A stretch of DNA of 64,000 nt from assembly GCF_901709675.1 (NCBI RefSeq), contig NC_051089.1:1243476-1307475 (forward strand), in the 5' to 3' direction. Origin of the DNA: Syngnathus acus. Taxonomy: Eukaryota; Chordata; Actinopteri; Syngnathiformes; Syngnathidae. The translations under genes were made by a program, and so were the position numbers. Positions 14,305 through 26,179 of this stretch are shown one piece after another. The notes below the pieces were generated by a model, which saw nothing but the letters and a program-made list of their open reading frames with translations, was not told where the DNA came from and did not search any database. The stretch's first letter is position 1. Every line of letters begins with the position of its first letter.

Positions 14305-16462
14305 AACACAGTTGGATTCATTGATTTATTGAAGCCGGGGATATGATAAGCCTTTTCCTCAACTTTGTCGGCACAAGAAGCGCAGAATCCACATGGCAGC
14401 TTGGAGGCTACAGAGTTGTGTTAAAGTCATACAATCAAATTCTGAATTAATTCAGTACACAAAAGCAGCCATTTGAATGCTTATAATGTCTTGATATCCT
14501 CAATACAAAAAGGACAGATAGCAGAAGCTTGTCATCTCACCGCCATTAGTGGTCAAAGGCAATTCATTAAAGTTGTCAAGCGACAGTTGACTTCAACTGA
14601 GGCCAGAGTACAAAAATTACATCAGCTGGATAATATTCAATGTTGGGAAGGACATCTAGTCATCATCATAAAAAAAAAAAGGAAATTATGTAACCAAGCA
14701 GCGGGAGCACTTCATTCCTTTTTGCTAACTTACAGTTTTGGACAGAAAGTCAGCTTGGTGTGACATTTCAAAGTTTGATATCAGAAAATGGTCCGAACCA
14801 TTGAATCAGAAGGGAAAGAGAAAAGTCCCTGAACATTTTGTCAATCTTCAAGACCTACAAGAAATAATAATTGCAAAATAAAAATCTAAACTTGGGATTC
14901 CAAAGTTAAGCGTAGGCTGAAGCTTCCAATACGTAAGCAGCAAACGCTATTCGACGGTGTCCGTTCAAACCGAGAGCGCAAAAAGGCAAGACGAAAAAAG
15001 TGTGCATTCTGTGTCTAACTGTTGCAAAAAGAAAGCGATTCAGGAGTCGGAGGAAAAGTGCTTCGTTCAACATGTTTGGATTGGTGTGCTTATTGACTGC
15101 ATACGCCACCCGCTCACAAACCAGCAAAAGTGGCCTTGTATCTTCTCACATCATGTCAGATGACCAATGAAGTCACCTGAACACCATCGTGGTCTTCCGA
15201 TCACATTTGTATCTAAAATAGTTTGTGGAAAGGGAGCAAAATAGGTTTGGGTGATGACAAACACAAGGTGGGAAAAAAAAAAAAAAAAAAGTGAGCAATG
15301 GGGAGAGTTGATTTGCTGCTGTCCAATTTTTGTCCTTGTTCTACTCGATTTTTCTAAACAGTCGCTTTCTTCACGACTGAAGGAGAGAGAGAAAAAAAAA
15401 AAAAGACATCGTTGATTTGCACGGTGTGTGTGAAGGCAGGGTGTCGTTTGAAGGCAAAGCTCATTTTAGGGCACTGAAGGGGAAACTTGTGTTGTGGCTC
15501 TTGAAAGAAATAAAGCTGTTAAAATCTTTTTTCTACACGAAACATCAACGAGGCCACAAAATGATTTTTCTAAAATAAAAAAACCCAAAGAAAATAAGAA
15601 CAAGCGCAGGCTTGATGTACATGAAGAAATAAGGTAAATAGAAATAAATTAACTTGTCTGACGGCGATGGCGCTACAGTGCATTTTGCTCTCCTGTGGAA
15701 AAGCCAGGCACTTTGGGGAGTAAAAGTGGCAAAGACGCTGCCCAAACCAAAGAGAAGAGAAGATTCTGGTGGAGCCTCAAAACCTTATCAAACGCCAACT
15801 TAGCTGGTCAGAGGCAATGGAGCAGAATTGTATGTACACAAAAGCAAACCTGAAGCACTTTTCTTTTTCTTATTTACAGAATCCTTCGAGACGACGAGGG
15901 CATGTTGATTTCATGCTACCGGAGGCATTTGAGCACATTGATGTCGAGAATATTTCCCAAAACGGTGCTCGCGGAGGAAAAAAAAAAAGGGAAACTTTGT
16001 ATAAATACCTTCGCATCAGCCCAACGTTTTGTTGGCAAACATGGGACTTGAACTTTCATGACAAACGCAATTAGGAGTTGAAAAGGCGTTTCAATTTCAA
16101 GCCAATTCCTTCTGTGAGAAAGATTTAACCGTAGGCCAGTCAGGAGTGTTTTTTATTTTGTTTTTATAATATAGCTCAGCGACTGGGAGGCCTGCAACCC
16201 AGTCAGTCGGTCTATGGGGGGGCGCACGTCTCCACAGACAACCTTAGTGGGAAACACTCAAAGTGGAGACAAGCCAATCTGCGGGCAGCGCTATCGTCTT
16301 GTTGGCAACTTGTAAAATATTTCTTTCTCTCCGCTCTGCGTTCTGACAAAGACATTGGGAATTTGGTCAACCGTTTATGCTCACATGTATACTTGAATTT
16401 CCATTATTGGTGCGGTGAACACTGCAGCTCTTTTCTTTTTTTCTCCTTTTTTTTTGTGGACT
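14305..16462 (-). other. dync1li2: probable dync1li2 3'UTR
   Basis: No coding exon is seen between the dync1li2 stop (16463-16465) and a minus-strand AATAAA at 14325-14330. That implies a 3'UTR of about 2.1 kb, in keeping with long vertebrate DYNC1LI2 3'UTRs. It holds several A-rich tracts (for example 15271-15290 and 15393-15404). An earlier minus-strand AATAAA near 16151 could give a short form. Confidence 0.5.
14325..14330 (-). terminator. dync1li2 distal polyadenylation signal
   Basis: Minus-strand AATAAA in the context CTTCAATAAATCAATG, before the intergenic gap to cmtm4. Confidence 0.5.
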
Positions 16463-19400
16463 TCACACTTCGTTCTCAGTCTGCGGCGGGATGTTGTTGG
16501 CGGAAACCAGGGAGTCCTGTTTGCGTGTCATTCGGTCCAACTCAGCCTGGACGTCAGTCAAACCCGGCTTCTGCCCTTGGAATAAAAGGAAGAGAGAAGC
16601 ACAAACGTAATCTCCTGTAGCTTCTGTGTGGGCTGATTTCAAAAAAATAAAATAAAAATAGCAAGCGGGTTAATGGAGCTCGCAAAGTGATGCTTTCCCA
16701 TGCTGAAAGTTTGCTGGCTGGCTGGCTGGCTGGCACGGTTAAGACATGCAAAAAGGAACCGTCAAGCAAAGACACATGCGTTATCCTCAAACCATTTGAC
16801 TGGTCTGACTGCAATGACTTGCACATTCTAATTTTGTTTAAAAAACAAAACAGCCTCATTTGACAGTTAGTTGAGCGACTTGCAATGTCGTCATGGAATG
16901 TAAAGCGAAGCATTCCGTGGAGGTTTGCGTCATACAGGCCTGTCGCATGTTTCTTCCCATCTCAGGAGGTCAGCACGCATCTCTTTTGCAAATCTCTTTT
17001 AAACATTTGGCTTCAGGCTGTGGAGATAAAACTCCGCGCGGCAAATGTTTGCCCTTTCTAACGCACGCACACACAAGGAAGGATGTCTGTACCTGTTTTT
17101 TTGGCGGAGCCTTGCACCCCAGCGCCAACAGCGCCACTTCCGGGGCTGCCCGGGGATCCCGTCTTTTTACTCAACAGGCTGTTGAAGAAGTTGGCCAACA
17201 CGCCCTCCGTGGCGGCTCCCGCTGTGGGAAAATGAGCAAGTATGCTATTTGGTGGTCACAAGTGTGCGGCGGTTCACTAGCAACCTCTTGGGGGCAGTGT
17301 TGGCACGACAAATTATTTTCTTTTTGCGGTGGATTAAAGATGCCTAAAGTGGTAAGTAAGTCCAGATAAAGGGCAATGTTTTTCAGAAAAAAATATTGTT
17401 CAAGATTATATTTTGTTGAATATTTGCCAGTGGGAGACTTATTTTACCTTTCATGTTGGCGTCAGGCTTTTTGACAGCAGCCATCGGGGAACCGCTGCTT
17501 AAAGTGGGCTGACCAGCACGTCCCGCGGGTCTCGGGGATCCCGAAGCGGTCCGTCCCGGCGATTCCTGCCACGTGGAAAATCAGAGGGACCGCGTCAGCG
17601 CTAACAGTTAGCTGAGAGGCCGGATAGTCTTGTCGACACTTACGGTAGCTCCTCTTGTTGGCGTGGCTGGCTGCTTTGCTAACAGAGACTGCAAGAGCAA
17701 AAATAGCCGCATGACTCAGTTGCGACTGACGCGCAATGTCGGGAAAATGGCCCGAGCGCTTCCCCAAAGTGGAGTCACGAGACGTACCTGTTGTTTCATC
17801 AGGAACACCTGCTCGTCCTCCGCATTGATCTCTTTGTCATGCACCAGCTTTGAGGCACAACGGGAGCATTTCAGATACGAGTGAAAGCAGATACTTTGGA
17901 TTTTCTCGAATGGACTGCGATACCTTTCGAACGGGAGGCTTAGTGATGAAATCTTCAAATGGATCTTCAGGTCTGACTGTAGTGAGGTTTTCGTGCAAGA
18001 TGCAGATCTTCTTGTCGTTATCCCAACCCGACGGACTAGCGGAAAACACAAAATAAGAATTTAGCAGGACATCATGGCAGCATTAGGACGAGAAGATCGG
18101 AGCTCCGCTTTACTTACATGAACACCGCATCCTTCTCCACGACGAGGGCGGGATTGCTAAATTGGAAGTCATACACTTTATGTACAAGATACTTGTAAAG
18201 CAAATCTAGGTTCTTTTCCTCTTTGGCCGAGGTGTAGATGAGACCAGCTCCATCTGTTTGCCTAGGTCAAGGTACAAAGTAGGTTGGAGCTACATTATTA
18301 TTTTTTTTTCATCATTTGTAAAATGCTTGAAGGATACATTGTAAGCAAAATCGCCTAATGTGGGACTGGATGAAATCAAAGTGCTCTTCTCTGTAGTCGT
18401 GCTCCTTCTCCAATACGCTGATTGAGTCGCACTGCGGATTGGAGAGAAAGAGAGAGAGGACAAAAATGAACGGAATAGTATTATGAAATACGACAAACAG
18501 TAGTTTGACATCAGTGGTGACATCTGCCAAGAATATCAAATCTTTGTTTCAGGGGGGGCAACAGTTCACAGAGCCAAATCAAAAATCACGTTGAAGACAT
18601 GCTTTGTATGTTTAAAGCAACACGTTTGTGTGTTTTGACTTTAACGGGCCATTTTTTGTGTGTGTGTGTGGTACAAGCAAGGATTTGCCGTTCACGCTGT
18701 CATCACGCTGTAACCCATACTGTGTCGTCATGGAAACGCTTGCCAAACTCCCTTGTTTAAGCTGATTCCCCCCCCCCCCCCCCCTTTTGAACTCATTTTG
18801 GCAAGTAGGACACCCCATGAAGCCATTACTGCGTCCCTAAGACGGATTTGGACCGATAAAGTTGTCTGTAGCTTTGGGATGTTTGTATTTTGTTGAATAA
18901 TAAGTGCTCCCAAACAGGTTACATGAGTGGAATTTTTTTTTTCTTCCCCCCCCCCCCACCATACACACCCATTTGTCTCAATGCACTGCTGTGATGAGAC
19001 GCTCAGAAAGAGAAATGGCCCATTTGGAATTCCCAGTAAGCATGTGAAGCCCTGCTGATACAGAGAAAGGTACCAAATCTCGGCCCGGGGGGGCTTAGTG
19101 AGCAGGAACGGTTTCTTTTGATGACTCAGATAGCACAAGGCCCAAGTCAAAAGAAAATGCAAGGAAATGCTCCGCTGGAGAGGAAAACATTTGGCGCTGT
19201 GACCGCTCATGAGGGCCCATCCGCAAAATCCAGCTATGCAAAACCTTGCCAAGATACTAAAGATTATTTTGGTTTAACGCAGAAGGATGTAAAAATGTGC
19301 CAGGGGAACTTCTGCAAAATCCTCAAATGTAGATTCAGTTTCTCCTCATTTTTTTTAACTCCTGCTTTAAATGAGCCAGATTGCTGCCGACTGACGAATG

Positions 19401-22246
19401 CTTTATGCTTTACCTTTGTGCAAACTATTAGCACTGGAATGCCGAGGTTGTGCGTGAGTGTGTTGTCCCCGAGTGGTAACACGACATCTTCGTCTTCGCC
19501 CGCTGCCAGGGCCCGTCTCTGCGGGGAGGCGGGGGCGGCTTCCTCCGGTTCCGCGTACTCCTGGAACGCTTTGACCACTGAGAACGACGACAAGGGCGAG
19601 AAAATGTGAGCGGTGCCGTCACGTCACTTCAATTTACAGACACGTGATCTAATCGTGATCCCGGGAAAGACGGCTGCCTTGTTTTGCAAGTCCAGCTGTT
19701 GAAGACCTTTGGCAGCCAGCCTGCGCGTGTGCTCAGATGCAGGAAGCTTTGGCCGACTTCCTCGGGAGCTTTGGAATGTAGCGAGGGAACGGCCAGCGAC
19801 ATCAGATTAACGTGCGTTTGGGAGCCAGTTCCTTGACTTTCAAACATGGGATCAACTTTGCAACATGGATAAGGTAGAAATCCGGTCTGTTTAAGTCCAA
19901 GGGAGCAAAATCAAGCCAAATCAATGGAATGAGCAAATTCACGGCGTTGATTCCCAAAGTAGGAGAAACCGAGACCGCCCTGAGTCAAACACATTTCACA
20001 CATTAGTAACGCTCTTGTGCGTTTAAAGAGTTTTTGTTCGCAAGTTTAACAAGTGAATGCGAGTGGCGGATGACTCAAGACATTTCTTTCCCTTTTCATT
20101 GCTTCCCTTTTCAATTTACTTTCTGAACCGATCGTGCAATTCAGCAAACAGCTCTTTTCATCAAGGCGTCCAGCCCACCTAGTGAGTTGAGCATTGCAGA
20201 CGCTACTGCGGGAGGGGCGGGGAACTATGATGCAAGAGGGCTGCAACAGCTCCTGGATTGGAGCCACACACACAAATGTGTCTCTCGTTTCTACACAGCC
20301 ACTCAAATTTAACTCACTTCATCTTCTCCATTTGTTTTTTTGCCGTTTCAAAAGCACCTGTAATCATTTATTTTTTGATTATAAGCTTCCAGAAAACTGC
20401 TTGAGTATTTGGTTTCATCTCCTGCGGCTACTGTTGGTCACATGCAGACATGCTGCGTTGTTGGACAGCATCGGCCCCAAGCTAATTGTACTGTCGCTAA
20501 TCGTGTTTTTGCATCATCGCGCCAAGACGGCAAACATTTAAAAGCAATTAAATGATGACTGGTGCTACTACCAAAACATCCGCAGACTAAACAATTGGCG
20601 ATTCAACTTTGTACTTCCTTTCCAGTCCATTTTTCAATATTTGTAGCTTTTAAGTCGTTGTTGTGGCCTCATAAGTGATCAATCCGATGCAGAAGACGGA
20701 GAAGCAGTCTTAAAAACCATGATGTGAACAAAAAGCATCATCTGTTCTCAATAGAATAGAGCTCTTCATGAGCAGATCTAAATTTAACAGTCGAGCACCA
20801 TGGCGCCGCTTAAGTGGAGAACTTGCCCATGGCCAGAACGCACTGCTGAGGATCACAAGCTTCTGACAATGACCTAGAATCAGCAACAATTGGTGACGCC
20901 ACACACACTTCAGTCTGGTTCCATCTGCCGCTGTCTACTCAAAGACCACTCATGGTCAATGCATACTTCAGATGCTGAGATACAATTTATTTAAATCAGT
21001 TATCATGATAGGAAGCAGAATAATGAGAAGCAACCTTTACTTACTCTTGAGCTCCATTTCTCTTAGGTCCTCTGGAGGGATCTTCAGTTTATCCACATGG
21101 TCACGTAGCACGCTGGCCCACTTCTGCAGCGACTCCATAATGGTCCAAGGCCGCGACATGTCCGCGACAAACACGGCTAGGCAATTACATAGCGACTGGG
21201 CGGAAACAGCAAACTTGAGCAAGCCTTTGTGGTACAGGTCTCCGTCCAGGATCCACACATTACATCGTGTAAGGTCTGCCAAAGGGAAAGAATTCATTTT
21301 GAGGAATACAACAACGACTATGAATCTGACGACGGAACAGATTCCACTTGGACTCACCATCTCGGTCTTCATCGTGGACATTTAAGTATTGATATTCCAG
21401 TCCTCTGCCTCTCTTGTTGTGTTCAGCTCCTTGGAGCTTGGACATGAGTGTAGTTTTTCCTGATCCATCCTCCCCTGAAAGACATTACGGGCCGGGTCAT
21501 CAGACAGTCCTCCGCAGGGACGGTTTCAGACACTTACCAAATACCAGAATGTTTTTTCCTGATGGTAATTTTGAACTTGAGCGGGTCGAAACGTCACTCA
21601 ATATGGAGGTCCTATAAGATAGGAGTACTGTGAGTTAAATCGTCTGTACAGCAGATTTGCAAAACAAATGTTTCTATGGAAACTCAATTGAAGTCACACA
21701 AAAGATGGCTGCCATGAAGCTATTTTTATTCGCCCTGTGGTCTGACTGCAATCGGAAAACTGAAATGATGTCATCTGTGCGGACATAGGCAGATAATGCT
21801 GTTGTTAGAGGCGAAGGCGTTAGCACGAAGGTTCACGCTAGCTTGTTGTATGCCACATACAGGATTGAAATGACAGCGGTTAGCTTAGCTGTGACTTGAC
21901 TTAACCTAAAAATAAAATAAAAAAACACCCGGTGTTAAAAACAAGATAAATGCACAGTCTATAGACTCGCCAAAGAGGCTCATTATTTACAAAGAATGCT
22001 AGCAAAGTGCTCGCCCAGCCTCAATTCGTGCTAACGCGGATGCTAGCCGGGCCGCCGGTGTTTGCTTCCCAGCAAAACAGTGATGACAAAGCAGGCAGAC
22101 AAGGCGGCTCTACTTTTCCCTGCAGAACCCAACAGTTGTTAAAAGAGTAGGCAAACTTGCCAGAGGTCAAGTCCTTCGTCCTCCTCGTTGTTGTTGTCGC
22201 CTGCCCCGGCTACGCCCGAGAGCTGCTTCTCCAAAACGGGGGCCAT
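16463..22246 (-). CDS. dync1li2: cytoplasmic dynein 1 light intermediate chain 2
   Basis: Thirteen exons join in phase into 492 residues, the length of human DYNC1LI2: 22161-22246, 21538-21611, 21358-21474, 21045-21275, 19414-19577, 18338-18431, 18118-18253, 17924-18035, 17788-17847, 17644-17688, 17448-17565, 17093-17221 and 16463-16575. The protein links the dynein heavy chain to cargo adaptors. Its Ras-like domain carries the P-loop GEDGSGKTT (about 54-62), then [54 protein letters not shown] and [25 protein letters not shown]. The adaptor-binding tail contains [26 protein letters not shown] and ends [20 protein letters not shown]. Pro-Ser-rich linkers before it resemble regulated phosphorylation regions. 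Intron one starts with GC, not GT: the split Trp codon 29 (TG|G) requires donor GCAAGT at 22160. The acceptors of exons 7 and 13 were chosen over nearby AGs to hold the frame. Confidence 0.97.
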
Positions 22247-23950
22247 CTTCTCTGTGTACGAGCACAAAGGCAGGCAAGGCCCCGCTGCTTGGCCACTACG
22301 AGCGCCGCCCTAGTCCAAGTGGCCAAGGGTGCGTTTCATTCTGCGGCAGCTACGCCGCGCCGGGGCCTGGTGGCGGGCGGGGGCAGCGTCAAATTTCCGG
22401 TGGCATCGTTCACTTTTGGAAAAAAAAAGGAAAAAATAATAAAGAATCTCACTGCACAAGTCAAACAGAAATGGCACAAAATGTGAATAAGTAGATGAAT
22501 TAAATTAATTCCCAATCATCTGACATTTCTCAAAATGTTACTTCATCCAATAGGAAACATTTCGTTGACAATAATTTAACAGCTTTTCAAAAGCAACAAT
22601 TTCACCTCGTTTTTTAAAAAGTTTTTATTTATTGTACATGATGAGATTTATAAAAATTCTTCTGAAATGGTTGAGGCAAAACAGCTCTTGTGCTGGGAAT
22701 ATCCAGTAGGTGGTGCTATTTATTGAAGACTGATCGCATTATTTGTCAATGCACAAATGAAGGAAAATATAACCCGAAATAATTATATTACTAAGAAGGA
22801 AGCTCAATTATTTCCAGTTTAAATAAATATGAAACAAATCTATTTTATTTCTGGACAGTTGCAGAAGATAATACCGGTGAAAAAGTTCACTATAGAAAGC
22901 GCTCACTTTTGCAGTTATTGCACCTTTCTTTCTCTATGGATCATAATTTCCTAACCTATATTGATCCAAGGATTCAGAATCAGAATTTGGAAAACGTTTG
23001 CATGCATGTTTTCTACCATTTTTTGTGGGAACAGAGTGACACACAGGGGTTGTGGTTCATCTCATGGGAATTGCATTCCAGAACATTTGGATCATGTGAA
23101 ACTCGGCCTTTGCTGCTGCCCCTTTGCCACTACCGAGCCCTGCTTCCAGCGAGGGAAACATGCGAGATTGATCTTGTTTTCTTTTTCTCACAAATGCAAT
23201 CTTTGTCCCATCCGTGCTACAGAAATTAGCAGCACAATCAAAAGTTCAAGACCCCAGCGCTAACAAAATTATACTGATTACATGGTTTGGGTTTTCAATA
23301 TTCAAATTATAGTCACACTAATTTGTTCTGTTGGGGGAAATGAATAAAACCTCATGACTGAAAATGGAAGGCTTACAATGAATAATACAGCATTATCTCG
23401 ACAAATTTAAATGGCGTTTGCCTATGCCGTGCGTTGTGCTTAGCATACAGGAGGGGGTGCTACGTCCCCAAGAATACTCCTTGATTGAGAAACATTTGCT
23501 AGTAAATAAAGCAAAAGGTGAATAAATGTAGCCATAACATATAGTGTCAAATCAATTATTAATTAGGTCTCTTGAAAGACCCGAGTCACTTGATTAACTC
23601 TGGGACCCACGTGATCTTTTCCAACAAGTCACTTTGGTTGTTTTTCTGCTTGTTTTGAAAGACGCGGCCAAATAGGTTAGTTATGATTGTTTTTATCTTT
23701 TAATTGTTTCATTGATTCAATTTTTGCTGCAAACCAATCGTGTCTTTCTGAACAGTTTCCCCACAACCACCATCCTCTTTATCTTCTTTGCGTCTTATTT
23801 TCTAACATCTCCTAACCTACTTATTGCGCATGTCAGCTTTGCATAGCTTATCCATGTGAAACGCAACAATGATCAGTGTCACTATTAAATTGCGTCATTT
23901 ATCTGAATGACCCCTCCAATAGATAACATTTTATTTTGGCAAATCTTGTT
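22247..23950. other. intergenic region between divergent dync1li2 and basp1
   Basis: The first 150 bases are GC-rich with a GGCGGGCGGGGG box near 22371 and should hold the dync1li2 promoter. The rest is A/T-rich, and I recognise no gene or element in it. Confidence 0.5.
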
Positions 23951-23997
23951 ATACTCCTGGTTGGTCAGCAGATGTACTTGGTCGTGCAGCGGAGAGG

Positions 23998-24229
23998 GTG
24001 TGTGCTGGAGAGGAGGGGTTAGATTCGGGAGGGTGGGAGTCCTGGTGGGTCAGGCTGCATTGTGATAGCGACAGATGTCCTCGGAGCCAGCCACACTGCA
24101 CCCTCCTCGCACTCGCACTCGCACAGCAAGAGCGGAATCCGCCCGCAGCTGTCACTTGCAAGGCTTTCACCTCCATTAGCACATTCAAGCGGAGCCTGGA
24201 GAGCAACTGATCACTCTCTTCGCATACAG
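23998..24229 (+). other. basp1: probable non-coding first exon of basp1
   Basis: A GC-rich stretch ends in a clean donor (CGCATACAG|GTTAGT at 24229/24230). The coding exon has an acceptor TCTCATAG at 26164-26171, eight bases before the ATG, so an upstream 5'UTR exon is required. This is the best donor nearby. The start is only a guess. Vertebrate BASP1 genes keep the whole coding region in the second exon, consistent with this model. Confidence 0.45.
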
Positions 24230-25905
24230 GTTAGTTAAGCCGATCATTTTTGCTTTGGAAAATGAGCTAGTTTTCTATAAAGATATGATTTTTTTCCCCC
24301 CTCCTGATTTTCTCAAAAGAATGAAAAGAACCAGTTCCTCTGGGCAGCTTTCCTATTGTTGTCGCCATTCCTTTTCTCTGATTATGCAAATGGATTTCTA
24401 TTTCAATAGTAAAGCCGGGGAGTTTTTTTTTCTTCCTCTTCTTTTCTTCTCCAGACTGGTTCAGCCTGTGTGCGCTGGTGCCTCTTTAGTCTTTACCGGC
24501 AGCCGCTCAGATTTTTTTTTTCTCCCCCCCCCTCCCTTAAGTGGGCCATCCATGCAGTGAATTAAAAATGCACAAAAGAGAAAGCGGAACAAAGTTATCA
24601 AGTTTCTACTAGGGTGATGGAGGATGACTTTTGTTTTTGCTGAATTGATGTTTGAAAAGACGTTTTCCTCTCCGCAAAACCTGTGAACAAAAAGAAAGAG
24701 AAAAGGAAGGCGTTGGTGAGTTGAGGTGGGGGATGGACAGTGGAAAGTGCACAGTATCTTATCTCCTAATTCCACACGACTAGTCTAAACCCAGTTTGGT
24801 TTTTGCATTAGAGCTGAGGACCCCCCTTCCTTTGTTACCTACTGCTTCAGTTTTTGCTTTCATCCTTTCTAAAGCGACGAGCTCTGCTGCACACCAGTCT
24901 GTTGCTCGCTCATTGTAGTTACTTGATGATACTATTTCACAACGACCAATAAAAGGTGATTTATTAAAGCGACAAATACCGAATGAGCAACACTGAAATG
25001 GTTGCGATCGAGAGGTTTGAAGGCAGACACGAGACAGTTGGAGTGAAATGGCGTAGTGGGGAGTGGCCATAGGTGGAATGGATCTGCAGCCAATCCCAGC
25101 GCGGTGCTGTGTGCCTTGATTGCTCCACTGCAGCACTATGGACAGTTCCTTGTCCCTGCATGGTTGCTCTTTGCCCATATACCCACCCACAGGTTGGCAC
25201 ATGTTTGCTAATTTATTTCATTTGGGGTGCACAGAAGGATTTCTATCATTGGTTTGAAGATTGACATCTGTACTAAAGCAGGTTTGGGCGAATAGTATAT
25301 TTTGAAACGTATTATTTTCTTCCCTAATTCTGCAAAGCAGCTAAAAAAAATGGAAGTGAACACATTTTCTGTTACTCAGAAAGGAAGTCTGACTGTGTGG
25401 TAATCAGCTGCTGCCTTTGATACATCCTCATTGAAAGTTCATTCCACTCGTAGACTCTTTGTGTTTTGTAGTCCCCGTAGACAAAGGCTGTTATAAAATT
25501 GTAAATAACCTCCGACGGATGTTCTAGTGCTGAACACAATGTGAGAAATATTGTCCAAAAAAATGACCATCACATTTCACATCGCACAGCTTTTGCCCTT
25601 GAATGTATAAAAGAGGAAACTCAAATTGACTTTTGGCAACAAAGCAGACGTGAGTGACTTGCAGATGAATACCAATTATGAAGAGAACATTTTAATTGAC
25701 CAGATCTTTTGGCTTACTGGACGACACAAGAAAATAGCAACTTATAAATAAAACAATACTCAAGCGCCCCGATTTAAAACAAAGTATTTGACATGTGTTA
25801 TGCAATTCTGGTCATGAGCCTCACATCAAGAGGATGTTTTCCTTTAACATCCAGTTAGTCAGGTGAATTGAATAATCTCATTTAAACTGGAAATAAATGT
25901 AATTA

Positions 25906-26075
25906 CCGTAATTTTCGGACTATAAGTCGCGGTTTTTTTTCATAGTTTGGGTGGGGGGGCGACTTATACTCAGGAGCGACTTATATACATATATATGGGT
26001 TTTTTTCACTTTTTTGGGCATTTTATGGCTGGTGCGACTTATACTCCGGTGCGACTTATAGTCCGAAAATTACGG
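25906..26075 (+). mobile_element. 170-bp MITE flanked by TA, copy 1
   Basis: Terminal inverted repeats start CCGTAATTTTCGGACTATAA and end with its complement, flanked on both sides by TA. That is the target duplication expected of Tc1/mariner-type elements. The interior repeats GCGACTTAT four times. There is no coding capacity. It lies in the basp1 intron, 96 bases before the coding-exon acceptor. Copy 2 is at 48951-49118. Confidence 0.88.
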
Positions 26076-26179
26076 TATCTCCGTCTTGCTTTGAGTTGAT
26101 TCCATTCCAATGACTTTGGGATACCTTCTGAGGTTATGCAACGTCTTCATTTTTATCACCTCTTCTCATAGGTGACACC

